DNA of 64,000 nt from Echinicola vietnamensis DSM 17526 (GTDB taxonomy: Bacteria > Bacteroidota > Bacteroidia > Cytophagales > Cyclobacteriaceae). The notes under the pieces are model-generated. The model had not been told where the DNA came from. It saw nothing but the letters and a program-made list of their open reading frames with translations, and searched no databases. The translations under genes were made by a program, and so were the position numbers. Location of the stretch: positions 5,005,501 through 5,069,500 of the forward strand of contig NC_019904.1 in assembly GCF_000325705.1 (NCBI RefSeq). Direction: 5' to 3'. Shown here piece by piece: positions 27,681 to 37,564 of this stretch; the stretch's first letter is position 1; every line of letters starts with the position of its first letter.

Positions 27681-29080
27681 ATGCTCTTAATCGATCAAAT
27701 TCAAAAAGGAGAAAGTAAAACGCTCGAATTAAAAGAAAGCCTTCCAAAAAATGAAAGTATCGCTAAAACAATAGTAGCTTTCTCAAACACAAGTGGCGGC
27801 AAACTGATCATTGGAGTGAATGATCAATTAAGCATTGTTGGCATTGATGATTCAATGTTATTTGAAATACAGGATAAGATTGCATCAATTATTTCTGACA
27901 GTTGTTTCCCTGGGATTATTCCTGATATCTACAGTGTAAATATAGAAAACAAACTGGTCTTAGTTATTGAAGTAGTTCGTGGCAATCAAAAACCTTATTT
28001 TTTAAAAAGCAGAGGAAGGGAAGTTGGTTCCTATGTCAGAATTGGTGCCACCAACCGTCTCGCAGATTCCTCTACAATTGCCGAGCTTGAACGTCAAAAA
28101 CATCATATAAGCTATGATGAGGAAGTATATTACGATCTTGAACTCAATAAACTTGACTTGTCCCCTCTAATTGATATATTCAAACAAGTTGGTAACCCCT
28201 TAAATAATGAGAAACTAGAAAACCTAAAGCTGATAAAAACCTCCAATGATAAAATATATCCCTCAAATGCCTTAATGGTTATTCTAGGGAAACTTCCACA
28301 TTGTACCATAAAGTGTGCCCGCTTTAAAGGAACTACCATGGAGACTTTTATTGATAAAAAGGAATATAGTGGGGATATTTTTACAGCTCTTGAAAACACC
28401 CAAAATTTTGTTTTGAACCATATCAACCTCCAAGCTGAAATAAAAGGGCTTTACAGAGATGAAAAATATGAAATTCCCGTGGTCGCTTTAAGGGAAGCTT
28501 TGGTCAAGGCGATTATTCATCGGGACTATGTCAACCAAGGCAGGGATATCAAAGTGGGTATTTATGATGACATTGTAAATATTGTATCGCCTGGTAGCTT
28601 GCCCAATAACATTACCATGGATGATATTTTTAATGGTCGTAGTGAAGTTCGCAACAGAGTACTGGCAAATGTATTCAAAGAGCTAGGTTTGATCGAGCAA
28701 TGGGGAAGTGGCATTAACAGGATCATCAGCGCTTGTAAAGGTTATGGACTTCAAACACCAATTATCCAAGAGAAGAATGACTATTTTGACAATGAATTTA
28801 TTCGGCCACAGGAAACTTCATCCTTAAAGGAAAGTATTGAGCAAGACCAATCAATAAGACAGGATCACGAACGGTTACGAACGATTACGAACGATTAGAG
28901 GAAGAAAAACGAACCATCCTTTTATACTTACTTGAAAAAGGAAAAATCTCAAGGAAAGAGGCTACGGCTTTATTGGACTTAAAAAACACAAAAACCTACG
29001 AAATTCTCACTGAAATGGTAGCGCAAAATCTCATTAAAAAACAGGGCAAAGGAAGAGCCACTTATTATGCACTTAGGTGA
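27681..29080 (+). pseudogene. AlbA_2/GHKL-type ATP-binding transcriptional regulator, frameshifted at a decamer repeat
   Basis: The first frame (27681-28898) gives 405 residues: an AlbA_2/Schlafen-like domain (~5-125, ESKTLELKESLPKNES, NTSGGKLIIGVND, GSYVRIGATNR) and a GHKL-like ATPase region (~270-370, ALREALVKAIIHRDYVNQGR, QWGSGINRIISACKGYG), as in COG2865 proteins. It stops at TAG within three tandem decamers. In another frame the next 182 bases encode the expected winged helix (RTILLYLLEKGKISRKEATA to IKKQGKGRATYYAL), ending at 29078-29080. One or four decamers would restore a single frame, so this may be an OFF or shortened state rather than a dead gene. Confidence 0.8.
28869..28898 (+). 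repeat. Three tandem 10-bp repeats inside a coding sequence
   Basis: GAACGGTTAC, GAACGATTAC and GAACGATTAG follow each other without spacing. Ten is not a multiple of three, so unit gain or loss changes the reading frame. The stop codon is created by the last unit. Confidence 0.92.
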
Positions 29081-29668
29081 CTCCCCTAACTTTGATCACC
29101 CTTTCTGATTTCATATATCCGCCAAAAGCCTTAAATCCTCCACTAAATGGTGGATCAAGCCATATTTCGGGGGCGAGAGATATTGTTATTTAGGGGAAAA
29201 ATGATTCGCCACGAAGGCTCAAAGGTACAAAGGAATTATTAATGAATTTCCTTGTAGATTACAGCATCCATTTCGTAGCTTGGGTACATTTTTATTTAGC
29301 CTAGGTTTTGCCATCGATATAGGATTAATTCCTGTTATTTTGGTCAAGTCATTTTTCTGAGGAGATGAACAAGGATTTACCCTGCCTAAGCATCCTATCT
29401 GTCTTTATCAGTGTTCATCCGTGGCCAAATTGAAACCAAAAGTGACAAAGAACATATTTACCCTTCGGTAATAGGCTAACCCCCATTTTTTCCGCTTGAT
29501 CCCAAATGGTTCGAATTTGCTCTTATCAACTCCACCAGAGGATCAAATAGATTTCTCCCTGAGTTTCAATTGTTTTTATTCCCTATTCACTCCCTTACCT
29601 GACATTCCCGTTACCATTTATGAATTCGGGCCCTTGAGAAAGGCAAATTGCTCGAAATGGACCTCTTA
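29081..29668. other. Intergenic region with a dispersed repeat
   Basis: 588 bases without a supported gene. It includes a short tract near 29207 (CGCCACGAAGGCTCAAAGG), typical of intergenic debris in Bacteroidota, and copy A of the dispersed repeat at 29371-29504. Confidence 0.6.
29371..29504 (+). repeat. Dispersed intergenic repeat, copy A
   Basis: Shares CTAAGCATCCTATCTG, GTTCATCCGTGGCCAAA and TTACCC...GGCTAACCCCCAT blocks, in the same order and spacing, with 54103-54230 and 60904-61036. No open frame runs through it. Confidence 0.8.
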
Positions 29669-31045
29669 TTAAAACGAAACTTTGACGGCAGTCCATTTTC
29701 CCAGTTCACTGTCAATGACAATGTCAGCGCCTATGGCTAGGGCTGCCTTTCGAGCAATCGAAAGGCCAAGCCCCAATCCTTTGATCTGTTTGTGCTTTAA
29801 GTAATCAGACCTAAAAAAGGGATTATAGATATAGTCCAAGTCTTCTGACTTGATGCCTACTCCCTGATCAGTCACCTTGCAGAAACATCCCGTACGGTCA
29901 CCGTTCAACTCAATGACCACTTTTCCTCCTTCATGACTATACTTAATCGCATTGCCCAAAATGTTATCCAGCACGATCGAACCATAATAATAAGGCACTT
30001 CGAAACTACCCCAATCGTTGGATTTCATGGAAATCACCAATTTTTTTGCTTTAATGGCCTTATGTTGGCGAGACAGTACCTCATCTGCCAGCACGGCTAT
30101 CGGAACTTTCTGTTGGAGACTGGGATCCGAAGCCTGCCCATTTCTGGCTAAAAACAGTAATTGTTCCACTATTTCCGACATCCTATCCACTTCATCAAGG
30201 CTATTGCGAATCTTCTCCTCATAATCTCGGATATTTCTTTCCTTTCGTACAAGGATCTCCAAGGTCCCCCTTAAGGTCGCCAATGGCGTACGCAACTCAT
30301 GGGAGGCATCAGCGGTAAATTGCTTTTCCCGTTCCATGGCCTCTTCAATCCTATTGAGCAATTCGTTAATTGACGTGGACAGGTCGTAAAGTTCATCCTT
30401 TTGGGTGGGCAGCGGAACTCTTTCTCCCAGGTTGTTCTTGGTAATCCGACCGGTTGTTTCGATAATCGTAGAAATGGGACGAATGCTCTTCCCCGCTAAA
30501 TACCTGGATATAAAAAAAAGTACAACCATGGTGAGGGGAAAAAGCCCCAAAAGTGTATGGCGCAGGTTAGACAGTACCATTAAGGAAGATTCTATGGGAA
30601 TGGCCGCGACAATATGCCCCCTAACGGTTCCTTCTTCTTCGATATTGATCTGGATTTGACGAATTGGCCGGTCCTTTAACCGCGTATTATAGTGCACATC
30701 ATTCGGGAAGGCGGGATTTATGATCAGGTGATCTTCCTTTAGATTGGGGGACTTGTCCATGATCTTTCCGTTGGTATCCATAAGTTGCAAGAAAACAGGA
30801 TTGATCTGGACTTCCCTGTGCTCGGTCTCTTCCCATTCCTTCTTGTGTGTAAAGTAAATGGTGTCGGCGACTACCGCAATTTCTTTCAGGTGCTTATGAG
30901 CCTCATAGGAAAGACTATGGTCGAGACTGTCGTACATGGTGTTCTTTACCATGAAATAGATAAACACAAAAGCCAGAATACTAATGACCGAAGTGGCCAT
31001 CATATAATAAAGGGCAATCCTGTTTTTAAAGTCCAACTTCATCAT
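29669..31045 (-). CDS. Sensor histidine kinase of the metal-efflux operon
   Basis: 458 residues. First membrane segment ~13-35, periplasmic sensor region ~36-160, second membrane segment ~165-185, HAMP linker, HisKA box FTADASHELRTPLATLRG with the phosphorylated His near 248, then the ATPase domain: N box LDNILGNAIKYS, DQGVGI and GLGLGLSIARK. The start overlaps the end of the response-regulator gene by four bases (ATGA), so the two are co-translated. Last gene of the czcA-czcB-regulator-kinase operon, which points to sensing periplasmic metal. CusS/CzcS-like by context. Confidence 0.92.
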   Translation of the reverse strand: MMKLDFKNRIALYYMMATSVISILAFVFIYFMVKNTMYDSLDHSLSYEAHKHLKEIAVVADTIYFTHKKEWEETEHREVQINPVFLQLMDTNGKIMDKSPNLKEDHLIINPAFPNDVHYNTRLKDRPIRQIQINIEEEGTVRGHIVAAIPIESSLMVLSNLRHTLLGLFPLTMVVLFFISRYLAGKSIRPISTIIETTGRITKNNLGERVPLPTQKDELYDLSTSINELLNRIEEAMEREKQFTADASHELRTPLATLRGTLEILVRKERNIRDYEEKIRNSLDEVDRMSEIVEQLLFLARNGQASDPSLQQKVPIAVLADEVLSRQHKAIKAKKLVISMKSNDWGSFEVPYYYGSIVLDNILGNAIKYSHEGGKVVIELNGDRTGCFCKVTDQGVGIKSEDLDYIYNPFFRSDYLKHKQIKGLGLGLSIARKAALAIGADIVIDSELGKWTAVKVSF

Positions 31046-31707
31046 TCCTTGGCAATATACCCCACTCCCCGGATGGTCTGGATATAATTTTCATTTTCAT
31101 CCAATCGGAGTTTTTTACGAAGTGCATTGATGTACACGTCGATTACCCCAGTGCTGTAATCAAAATTGATGTCCCAAACGTGCTCGATGATCTGGGTCCG
31201 TCTGCAAACCTTTCCTTTCTGGCGAAGCAGGTATTCCAACAGGGAAAATTCCTTTTGGGTCAGATAGATTTCTTCACTTCCCTTGATCACTTGATGTGTC
31301 CCTGTATCCAGACGAATATTTCCTATGCTGAACACTTCATGTTCGCCTGATAGCGGCCTGAGCTGTACCTTTACCCTTTCCAGCAGTTCTTCAAAATGAA
31401 ACGGTTTTTTGATATAATCATTTGCCCCGGCTTGGAGACCAAAGACCACATCGGCTACCTCATCCTTGGCTGTCAAAAAAATAATAGGCGTATGTTTATT
31501 GATCTTTCGAAAAGCTCGACAAATTTCCATGCCACTGATTCCTGGCACCATCCAATCCAGCAAAAGCACATCATAATCATCGGAAACAGCTAGGTCCAAC
31601 CCCTTATCCCCATCCAGGGCAGAACTGACCTGGTACCCCTCTTCCTCAAAGCCTTGTTTCAAGAAATTTACGATGCCAGGTTCATCTTCTACAATCAACA
31701 GTTTCAT
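31042..31707 (-). CDS. OmpR-family response regulator of the metal-efflux operon
   Basis: 221 residues. Receiver domain with acidic pocket (IVEDEPG), phospho-acceptor Asp51 in DVLLLDWMVPG, conserved Thr/Lys in IIFLTAKDE and IKKPF. C-terminal winged helix (Trans_reg_C, ~125-220) with LTQKEFSLLEYLLRQKGKVC and VIDVYINALRKKL. It presumably activates the operon from the three 11-bp-spaced repeats at 37323-37355, which suit tandem binding by an OmpR-type protein. CusR/CzcR-like by context. Confidence 0.94.
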   Translation of the reverse strand: MKLLIVEDEPGIVNFLKQGFEEEGYQVSSALDGDKGLDLAVSDDYDVLLLDWMVPGISGMEICRAFRKINKHTPIIFLTAKDEVADVVFGLQAGANDYIKKPFHFEELLERVKVQLRPLSGEHEVFSIGNIRLDTGTHQVIKGSEEIYLTQKEFSLLEYLLRQKGKVCRRTQIIEHVWDINFDYSTGVIDVYINALRKKLRLDENENYIQTIRGVGYIAKE

Positions 31708-31775
31708 ATCCTTCCAGTTAATACCATCACTTGTGATTTTCGTCTACAATCTAGCAAAATCCATTACCAAGTCTG

Positions 31776-32939
31776 CTATTCTTTGATCAAATTAAAGGCT
31801 CCCTTGGTCAGGAACACCGCATTTTTTTCAAAATCTTCAGCATTTTTAACCTCCATAAATCCATTCTCTGTACTCCCTGTCTCCACTCGTTTTTTGACAA
31901 ACCTCCTTCTACCGTCGAATGTTCCTGCTTGAAGTAAAACGTAGTGCTCGTTTCCCGCCCGCACCACAGCTTCTATGGGAAGTCCTGGTCTTTGGACTGA
32001 TTCGGTCCTGATGAACGCTTCGGCGTACATGCCGGGAATCCAGTTGGATGTTTCGATTGAAGGATCAAAGTGTACGTGCAGTCCTATGCTCCTTTCCACT
32101 GGGTCTACTGCTCTACCGACCAAATGAACGGTTCCCGAATATTCCTTTGAAGGATTATCCTGCAGACGAAACGTTACTTGCTGGCCTTCTCGTATTTTCC
32201 AGGCATCTTTCTCAAATACCCTGAGTTCAAGGTGGAGATCCTCTGTATTTACCAGAGTAAGTGCCACGTCCGATGGCTCTAGAAAAATACCCCTTTGGGC
32301 TTGGATGGTCGTAACGGTTCCTGAAATGGGGGCATATACCTTGACCATCGAAGTAATGTTATGGGGCGCTAACTGATCTGGGTCAATCCCCACTACGCCG
32401 AGTTTTTTTCGCAAAGCTTCATACCGTGCCTTCATGACCTTGTAATCTGCCTCTGCCTTCCGAAACTTTTTCTCCGAAGACACTTTCGACTTCGCCAATC
32501 CTTCTTGCCTCCTGAAATCGGATTCCAAATATGCTAATTGTCCTTTGGCTTCCAATAGGTCTTCCTGTAGCTGAATGAACTGGGGATTTTCTAGGACCAA
32601 TAAGGTTTCCCCTTTCTTGACATTCTGACCGGTGAGCAAGGGAAGTTCCTTTACATATCCTCCAAGATAAGGGCTAATCGCTATCCTGCTTTCTGGAGGC
32701 ACTTCCATCATCCCAGTTGCTTTTACCGATTGATGGAAGCTCTTTTCTTCGAAACTGCCCAAAGTAAAATCATTGGCAATGATCTGCTCTTCTGTCAAGC
32801 TGACCAGCCCCGGAGCCATGACACTATCGCCATTATCGAGCTGTTGGTCTCCATGGTTTTTCTCACCGCTGCAGGCCAACAACAACAGGCTTCCTGTCAG
32901 GACAAAAATTGCATTGAATTGTTTGCTTGTAATTCTCAT
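31776..32939 (-). CDS. Periplasmic adaptor subunit of a heavy-metal RND pump (CzcB/CusB type)
   Basis: 387 residues, lipoprotein signal ending LLLAC (Cys23). Barrel-sandwich and hairpin order is typical: RIAISPYLGGYVKELPLLTGQNVKKGETLLVLENP, an alpha-hairpin (~125-180, rich in Glu/Lys), VYAPISGTVTTIQAQRGIFL, then a beta-barrel (WKIREGQQVTFRL) and a membrane-proximal end (GLPIEAVVRAGNEHYVLL). It bridges the inner-membrane pump and the outer-membrane factor. It lies three bases after czcA and upstream of the two-component genes. Confidence 0.92.
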   Translation of the reverse strand: MRITSKQFNAIFVLTGSLLLLACSGEKNHGDQQLDNGDSVMAPGLVSLTEEQIIANDFTLGSFEEKSFHQSVKATGMMEVPPESRIAISPYLGGYVKELPLLTGQNVKKGETLLVLENPQFIQLQEDLLEAKGQLAYLESDFRRQEGLAKSKVSSEKKFRKAEADYKVMKARYEALRKKLGVVGIDPDQLAPHNITSMVKVYAPISGTVTTIQAQRGIFLEPSDVALTLVNTEDLHLELRVFEKDAWKIREGQQVTFRLQDNPSKEYSGTVHLVGRAVDPVERSIGLHVHFDPSIETSNWIPGMYAEAFIRTESVQRPGLPIEAVVRAGNEHYVLLQAGTFDGRRRFVKKRVETGSTENGFMEVKNAEDFEKNAVFLTKGAFNLIKE

Positions 32940-32942
32940 GGT

Positions 32943-35900
32943 TCAGTCTGTTAAATAATTTGCTTCCAATACGGTCATGTTATATTCCCACAGATTCCGG
33001 AGGTAATTGATTTCAATGTTTCGTGCATTTTCCAACAGCTGAATGTATTGGAGATAGTCAATTTCACCTTCCCGGTAAGCCATCTGTGCATTGGCCAAAA
33101 TCCCTGAGGCCAGTTCCTCTCCGGTCTGTTCATAATATTCTATTGCCTTACGGTACTTTTTGAGCTCTGCAAGTAGTGCCAAGTATTTTGCCTGAAGATG
33201 AATCCGGTAATTCTCCCGCTGCAGCTGAACCTTTTGGTAGCTGGATTGGGCAGCCCTGATTTTGGCACGCTGGGCTCCAAACCATAATGGAATGGCCACT
33301 CCTGCCTGTATACCCCGATACTGCTTGGCATCTGCCAATTGGTTGGTACCCTGAAAAAGTGACACTTGTATATCGGGCAACAGCTGTTGCTTTTCGACCT
33401 TTACTTCCTTCCCATAGGTCACCTCCAATTGCTTGTAATAGGCCATACCAGGATGCAATGAACTGTCACCATTAAGTACCAATTTCGGCATTTCACGATC
33501 GATCACCTGATAAGCTGTATCTCCCTGAATCCAGCCATTTAAAGCAATGCGCGCTCTTTCCATATCCTTTTGTCCCTGGGCTAACAACACGGCCATTTCC
33601 TTTGATTTGCTCTCTGCTGTCAGACGCTCCAACAAATTAGATTCACCGGCTTCGAATTTCATTTCTGCTGCACCGGCAAACCCCTTATAAAGGCTATCCA
33701 AGTACACATAATGGATTGCCAGCTGCTTTCGGTACACCACCGTATAATACGCTTGGGCAACCTCTTTTTTGACCTTGAACACCTCCAACCGATATTGCCT
33801 TTGCTGGAGGTCAGCCTTTTCCTTCTGCCATTGGTGCCTCGCCCCGTAAACGGTCGGAAATTCAAATGTCTGATTGATTCCCCATACCCTGATGGGCGCC
33901 CCATTTTCGGCTATATTATTTTCATCATAAAGGTAGTAGAAGGCTGTCTTGTCAATGTTCCAAGCACTTCCTGTAAGCTGCTCCTGCCTAATGGATTCTA
34001 CTTGGGAAGAGCGGAGGCTACGGTTATTTTCTACCGCCAACTGCATCGCTTTTTCCAGTCCGACCTGTTCTCCCTGACCGTAGGTTTGGTGACCTGCTAG
34101 GCTTAGGAAAATGCAAACCACTGCCGTGGCCATCACTTTATTTGGGGTTTTGGGTATAATCTTCTGAGCTGACATGATCGTGTACAGAACCGGAACCACC
34201 AATAGGGTAAGAAGGGTCGCCGTCACTAGTCCTCCTACAACCACCGTGGCCAAAGGACGCTGTACCTCTGCCCCTGCCGAATGGGATACGGCCATGGGCA
34301 GGAAACCCAATGCAGCTGCTGAAGCTGTCAACAAGACTGGTCTTAACCGCTTTTTTGTACCGATAAGGACAGCTTTGTGAACATTTTTGATCCCTTGATC
34401 ACGGAGCTCTTTGAATTCCTCGATCAACACAATTCCGTTCAGTACGGCAATGCCAAACAGTGCAATAAATCCCACCCCGGCAGAAATACTAAATGGTAGT
34501 CCACGAAAATACAGCAGGAACACCCCTCCCACCGCCGCCAATGGAATGGCACTGTAGATGATAAAGGCTTCCTTTATAGATCCAAAGGCAAAATACAGCA
34601 TGACAAAAATCAATAATAGGGCTATGGGTACTGCTACCATCAAGCGCTCCCTTGCAGTTCTTAAATTTTCGAACTGACCACCATAAGTGACCGAATATCC
34701 CGTAGGCAGCTCAATCTTTTCCTCGATTATTTTCCGAACATCCTCTACCACCGATTCCAGGTCCCTGTTCCGGACATTTACCCCCACTACAATCCGTCTC
34801 TTGGTATCGTCCCGGGATATCTTTGCAGGCCCCGTGGTAAATCCAATCGAGGCAAATTCGCTGAGAGGAAGACTATGGCCATTTGGAAGTTGGACAGAAG
34901 CAGATTGGATATCCTCCAAACTTTTCCGGTGTTCAGGATCAAACCGCAAAACCAAGTCAAATTGTTTTTCTCCCTCAAAAACGGTCCCCGCAGGGAGACC
35001 GGCAAACCCCATGCTGATCAACTCGTTGAGCGCACTTACATTCAGGCCGTATTTGGCAATTTTCCTCCTGTCATAATTTACGGACATCTGAGGCAAACCG
35101 GCCGTTTTTTCAACAATGATGTCAGAAGCACCTTCTACTTGCTGAATAGCTGTTTCCACTTCAAGGGCCTTTTGGTAAAGAAGGTCGAGGTCTTCCCCAA
35201 ATATCTTAATGGCAAGGTCTGCGCGCACTCCGGTTATCAACTCGTTGAACCGCATTTCTATGGGCTGGGTAAATTCAAAATCAATCCCTGGCAATATGGA
35301 TAGAGCTGTTTTGAATGCATCTGCCAAACCATCCTTGGTTTCCGCCGTTACCCATTCCTCTTTAGGATGCAGTTTAATGATAACATCACTTTCTTCCATA
35401 CTCATGGGATCGGTAGGTACTTCGGCAGCCCCTATCCTGGTCACCACTTGATCCACTTCGGGAAATCCAAGGAGGATCTTTTCCATCTTGGTGGTCGTTT
35501 CAATGGTCTTCTGTAAAGAAGTGCCCGTTTTGAGTACTGGCTGGATCACAAAGTCCCCCTCATCGAGGGTAGGCACAAACTCTCCACCCATACGAAAAAA
35601 CAACAATCCAGCCAATAGCAATAGACCTCCTGCCATTGACAACACCATTTTCTTATGGCGCAGCGACCAATATATCGCCGGCTGGTATATCCGATACACA
35701 GCGGCTATCAACTTGACCGAGATATTTGCCCCGGACTTTTTCGATGGTTTGATAAATAGTGCTGACATCACTGGCACATAGGTAAAGCATAGCACCATCG
35801 CCCCCACCAGTGCATAACAAAATACCATGGCCATTGGACGAAACATCTTGCCCTCAACATTCACCAAGGATAAAATGGGAATGAATACGATGATAATAAT

Positions 35901-37274
35901 CAGCTGGCCGAAAACTGCAGAGTGCATCATCTTGGAAGCCCCTAAAAAAGTAATCCGGTCAATTGCCACTTGTCGTTCCTTGCCTTTAAGGCCTATGAGC
36001 GATGCGTTTTGGGCCGTAATCTGGTAGGCAATAAACTCTACAATGATCACTGCACCATCTATGATTATTCCAAAATCAATGGCTCCCAAACTCATTAGGT
36101 TGGCATCAACACCGGTCAGGTACATCAACGATAACGCAAACAGCAAACAAAGTGGAATCACCGATGCCACTACCAAAGCAGAACGGAGATTTCCCAGCAG
36201 CAGTACGACCACGAATATGACAATTAGACAACCGAGAATGAGGTTCTCGGCAATTGTAAAAGTGGTTTTGCCGATCAGTTCACTCCTTTCCAAAAATGGA
36301 TTGATGATGATCCCAGGGGGAAGTGAAGGTTTTATCGCCTCCACTCTCTCGGCCACCGCATTGATGACTGCCTGAGAATCGGCTCCTTTTAGCATCATCA
36401 CCTGCCCCAGCACCTTTTCGCCTTCCCCGTTGCCGGTGATCGCTCCAAATCTGGTCGCATGACCGAACCGTACCTCCGCTACATCAGACACATAGACCGG
36501 GACACCGTTCCTATTTTCCACCACGATATTGCCAATATCCTCCAGACTTTCCACTAGACCTTCCCCTCTTACGAAATAGGTTTCTTCAGTTTTTTCTATA
36601 TAACCTCCCCCGGCAATGCTGTTATTGTCCCGCAACACAGTATATAGCTTTCGCAACGGTATATTCATCGCTCTTAGCTTTTCAGGGTCCACCGCTACTT
36701 CGTATTGCTTCAAATAACCTCCCCACGTATTGATTTCCACCACCCCGGGGATACCCGAAAGCTGCCTCCTGATGATCCAATCCTGTATCGTCCTCAGGTC
36801 TGCAGTGGAATATTCGCCTTTGTATTCGGGAGCAACATCTATGATATATTGGTATATTTCTCCTAGACCAGTGGAAATGGGCCCCATGAATGGGCTCCCA
36901 AATCCTTCAGGGATCCTCTCCTCTGCAAGTTTCAATTTTTCGGCAATTAGTTGACGTGGAAGGTAGGTCCCTGCCTTATCATCAAACACCACCGTTACAA
37001 TCGAAAGCCCAAACTTGGATACCGAACGGATCTCTTTCACATTGGGAAGATTTGCCATTTCAAGTTCCACTGGATAGGTAAGAAATTTCTCCACATCCTC
37101 TGTGGCCAGGTTTTTCGAAGTGGTGATGACCTGTACCTGATTATTGGTAATATCCGGTACAGCACCTAAGGGAATATGGGTCAGCGCATAAAGGCCAAAG
37201 CCCAGAATACCCAAGGTAAAAAGTAATATGACCAGCTTATGTTGCAGGCTGTATTGGATAAGTTTTTGTAGCAT
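32943..37274 (-). CDS. CzcA-type heavy-metal RND pump fused to a TolC-like outer-membrane factor
   Basis: 1443 residues. Residues 1-~1040 form a complete HME-RND permease: 12 membrane segments, two large periplasmic loops, and the TM4 motif GAIDFGIIIDGAVIIVEF whose acidic residues match CzcA-like Co/Zn/Cd exporters rather than CusA. A short linker then holds what looks like an internal export segment (VMATAVVCIFLSLAGHQTYG), followed by a ~390-residue outer-membrane-factor domain (VGLEKAMQLAVENNRSL, AIPLWFGAQRAKIRAA, DYLQYIQLLENARNIEINYL). Such pump/outer-membrane fusions are known in Bacteroidota. Cleavage at the junction is inferred. First gene of the operon. Confidence 0.93.
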   Translation of the reverse strand: MLQKLIQYSLQHKLVILLFTLGILGFGLYALTHIPLGAVPDITNNQVQVITTSKNLATEDVEKFLTYPVELEMANLPNVKEIRSVSKFGLSIVTVVFDDKAGTYLPRQLIAEKLKLAEERIPEGFGSPFMGPISTGLGEIYQYIIDVAPEYKGEYSTADLRTIQDWIIRRQLSGIPGVVEINTWGGYLKQYEVAVDPEKLRAMNIPLRKLYTVLRDNNSIAGGGYIEKTEETYFVRGEGLVESLEDIGNIVVENRNGVPVYVSDVAEVRFGHATRFGAITGNGEGEKVLGQVMMLKGADSQAVINAVAERVEAIKPSLPPGIIINPFLERSELIGKTTFTIAENLILGCLIVIFVVVLLLGNLRSALVVASVIPLCLLFALSLMYLTGVDANLMSLGAIDFGIIIDGAVIIVEFIAYQITAQNASLIGLKGKERQVAIDRITFLGASKMMHSAVFGQLIIIIVFIPILSLVNVEGKMFRPMAMVFCYALVGAMVLCFTYVPVMSALFIKPSKKSGANISVKLIAAVYRIYQPAIYWSLRHKKMVLSMAGGLLLLAGLLFFRMGGEFVPTLDEGDFVIQPVLKTGTSLQKTIETTTKMEKILLGFPEVDQVVTRIGAAEVPTDPMSMEESDVIIKLHPKEEWVTAETKDGLADAFKTALSILPGIDFEFTQPIEMRFNELITGVRADLAIKIFGEDLDLLYQKALEVETAIQQVEGASDIIVEKTAGLPQMSVNYDRRKIAKYGLNVSALNELISMGFAGLPAGTVFEGEKQFDLVLRFDPEHRKSLEDIQSASVQLPNGHSLPLSEFASIGFTTGPAKISRDDTKRRIVVGVNVRNRDLESVVEDVRKIIEEKIELPTGYSVTYGGQFENLRTARERLMVAVPIALLLIFVMLYFAFGSIKEAFIIYSAIPLAAVGGVFLLYFRGLPFSISAGVGFIALFGIAVLNGIVLIEEFKELRDQGIKNVHKAVLIGTKKRLRPVLLTASAAALGFLPMAVSHSAGAEVQRPLATVVVGGLVTATLLTLLVVPVLYTIMSAQKIIPKTPNKVMATAVVCIFLSLAGHQTYGQGEQVGLEKAMQLAVENNRSLRSSQVESIRQEQLTGSAWNIDKTAFYYLYDENNIAENGAPIRVWGINQTFEFPTVYGARHQWQKEKADLQQRQYRLEVFKVKKEVAQAYYTVVYRKQLAIHYVYLDSLYKGFAGAAEMKFEAGESNLLERLTAESKSKEMAVLLAQGQKDMERARIALNGWIQGDTAYQVIDREMPKLVLNGDSSLHPGMAYYKQLEVTYGKEVKVEKQQLLPDIQVSLFQGTNQLADAKQYRGIQAGVAIPLWFGAQRAKIRAAQSSYQKVQLQRENYRIHLQAKYLALLAELKKYRKAIEYYEQTGEELASGILANAQMAYREGEIDYLQYIQLLENARNIEINYLRNLWEYNMTVLEANYLTD

Positions 37275-37298
37275 TCCGATTGAGGTTATGGTCCGCTA

Positions 37299-37355
37299 CA
37301 AAACTATCTGCCTTCCCTAAATACTTCCTTAGGGAATTCTTAAGATTTCCTTAAA
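37299..37355 (-). promoter_or_regulatory. Promoter and probable response-regulator box of the czc operon
   Basis: On the minus strand TAGTTTTG (37306-37299) fits the Bacteroidota -7 element TAnnTTTG, 25 bases before the czcA start. Upstream lie three repeats with CTTA at 37328, 37339 and 37350, exactly 11 bases apart (TTCCTTA, TTCTTA, TTCCTTA on the plus strand). Helical-turn spacing and the lack of a clear -33 element suit an OmpR-type activator binding next to polymerase. Inferred partner: the regulator at 31042. Confidence 0.65.
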
Positions 37356-37564
37356 ACCTGTCCATTGATGGTATACCTACAAATCCTTTTCCCCCAGTTC
37401 CGGTAATTCCTATTGCGATGGCTCATTCCACAGGCCTATTTCCAAAGATTTTTCACTCCTATTTTAGGGACGTCAGGGCATTTCAGCCCTGCCAAAACCA
37501 AGAAAAACCTGCCCTAATAACTTGTCCCCAAATAAAAGGCCATCCATAAAAACCCTGAAACGCC

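Noticed and set aside
29195..29250. CRISPR-like repeat around CGCCACGAAGGCTCAAAGG
   Set aside because: Single occurrence with no spaced copies; similar debris is common between genes in this phylum.
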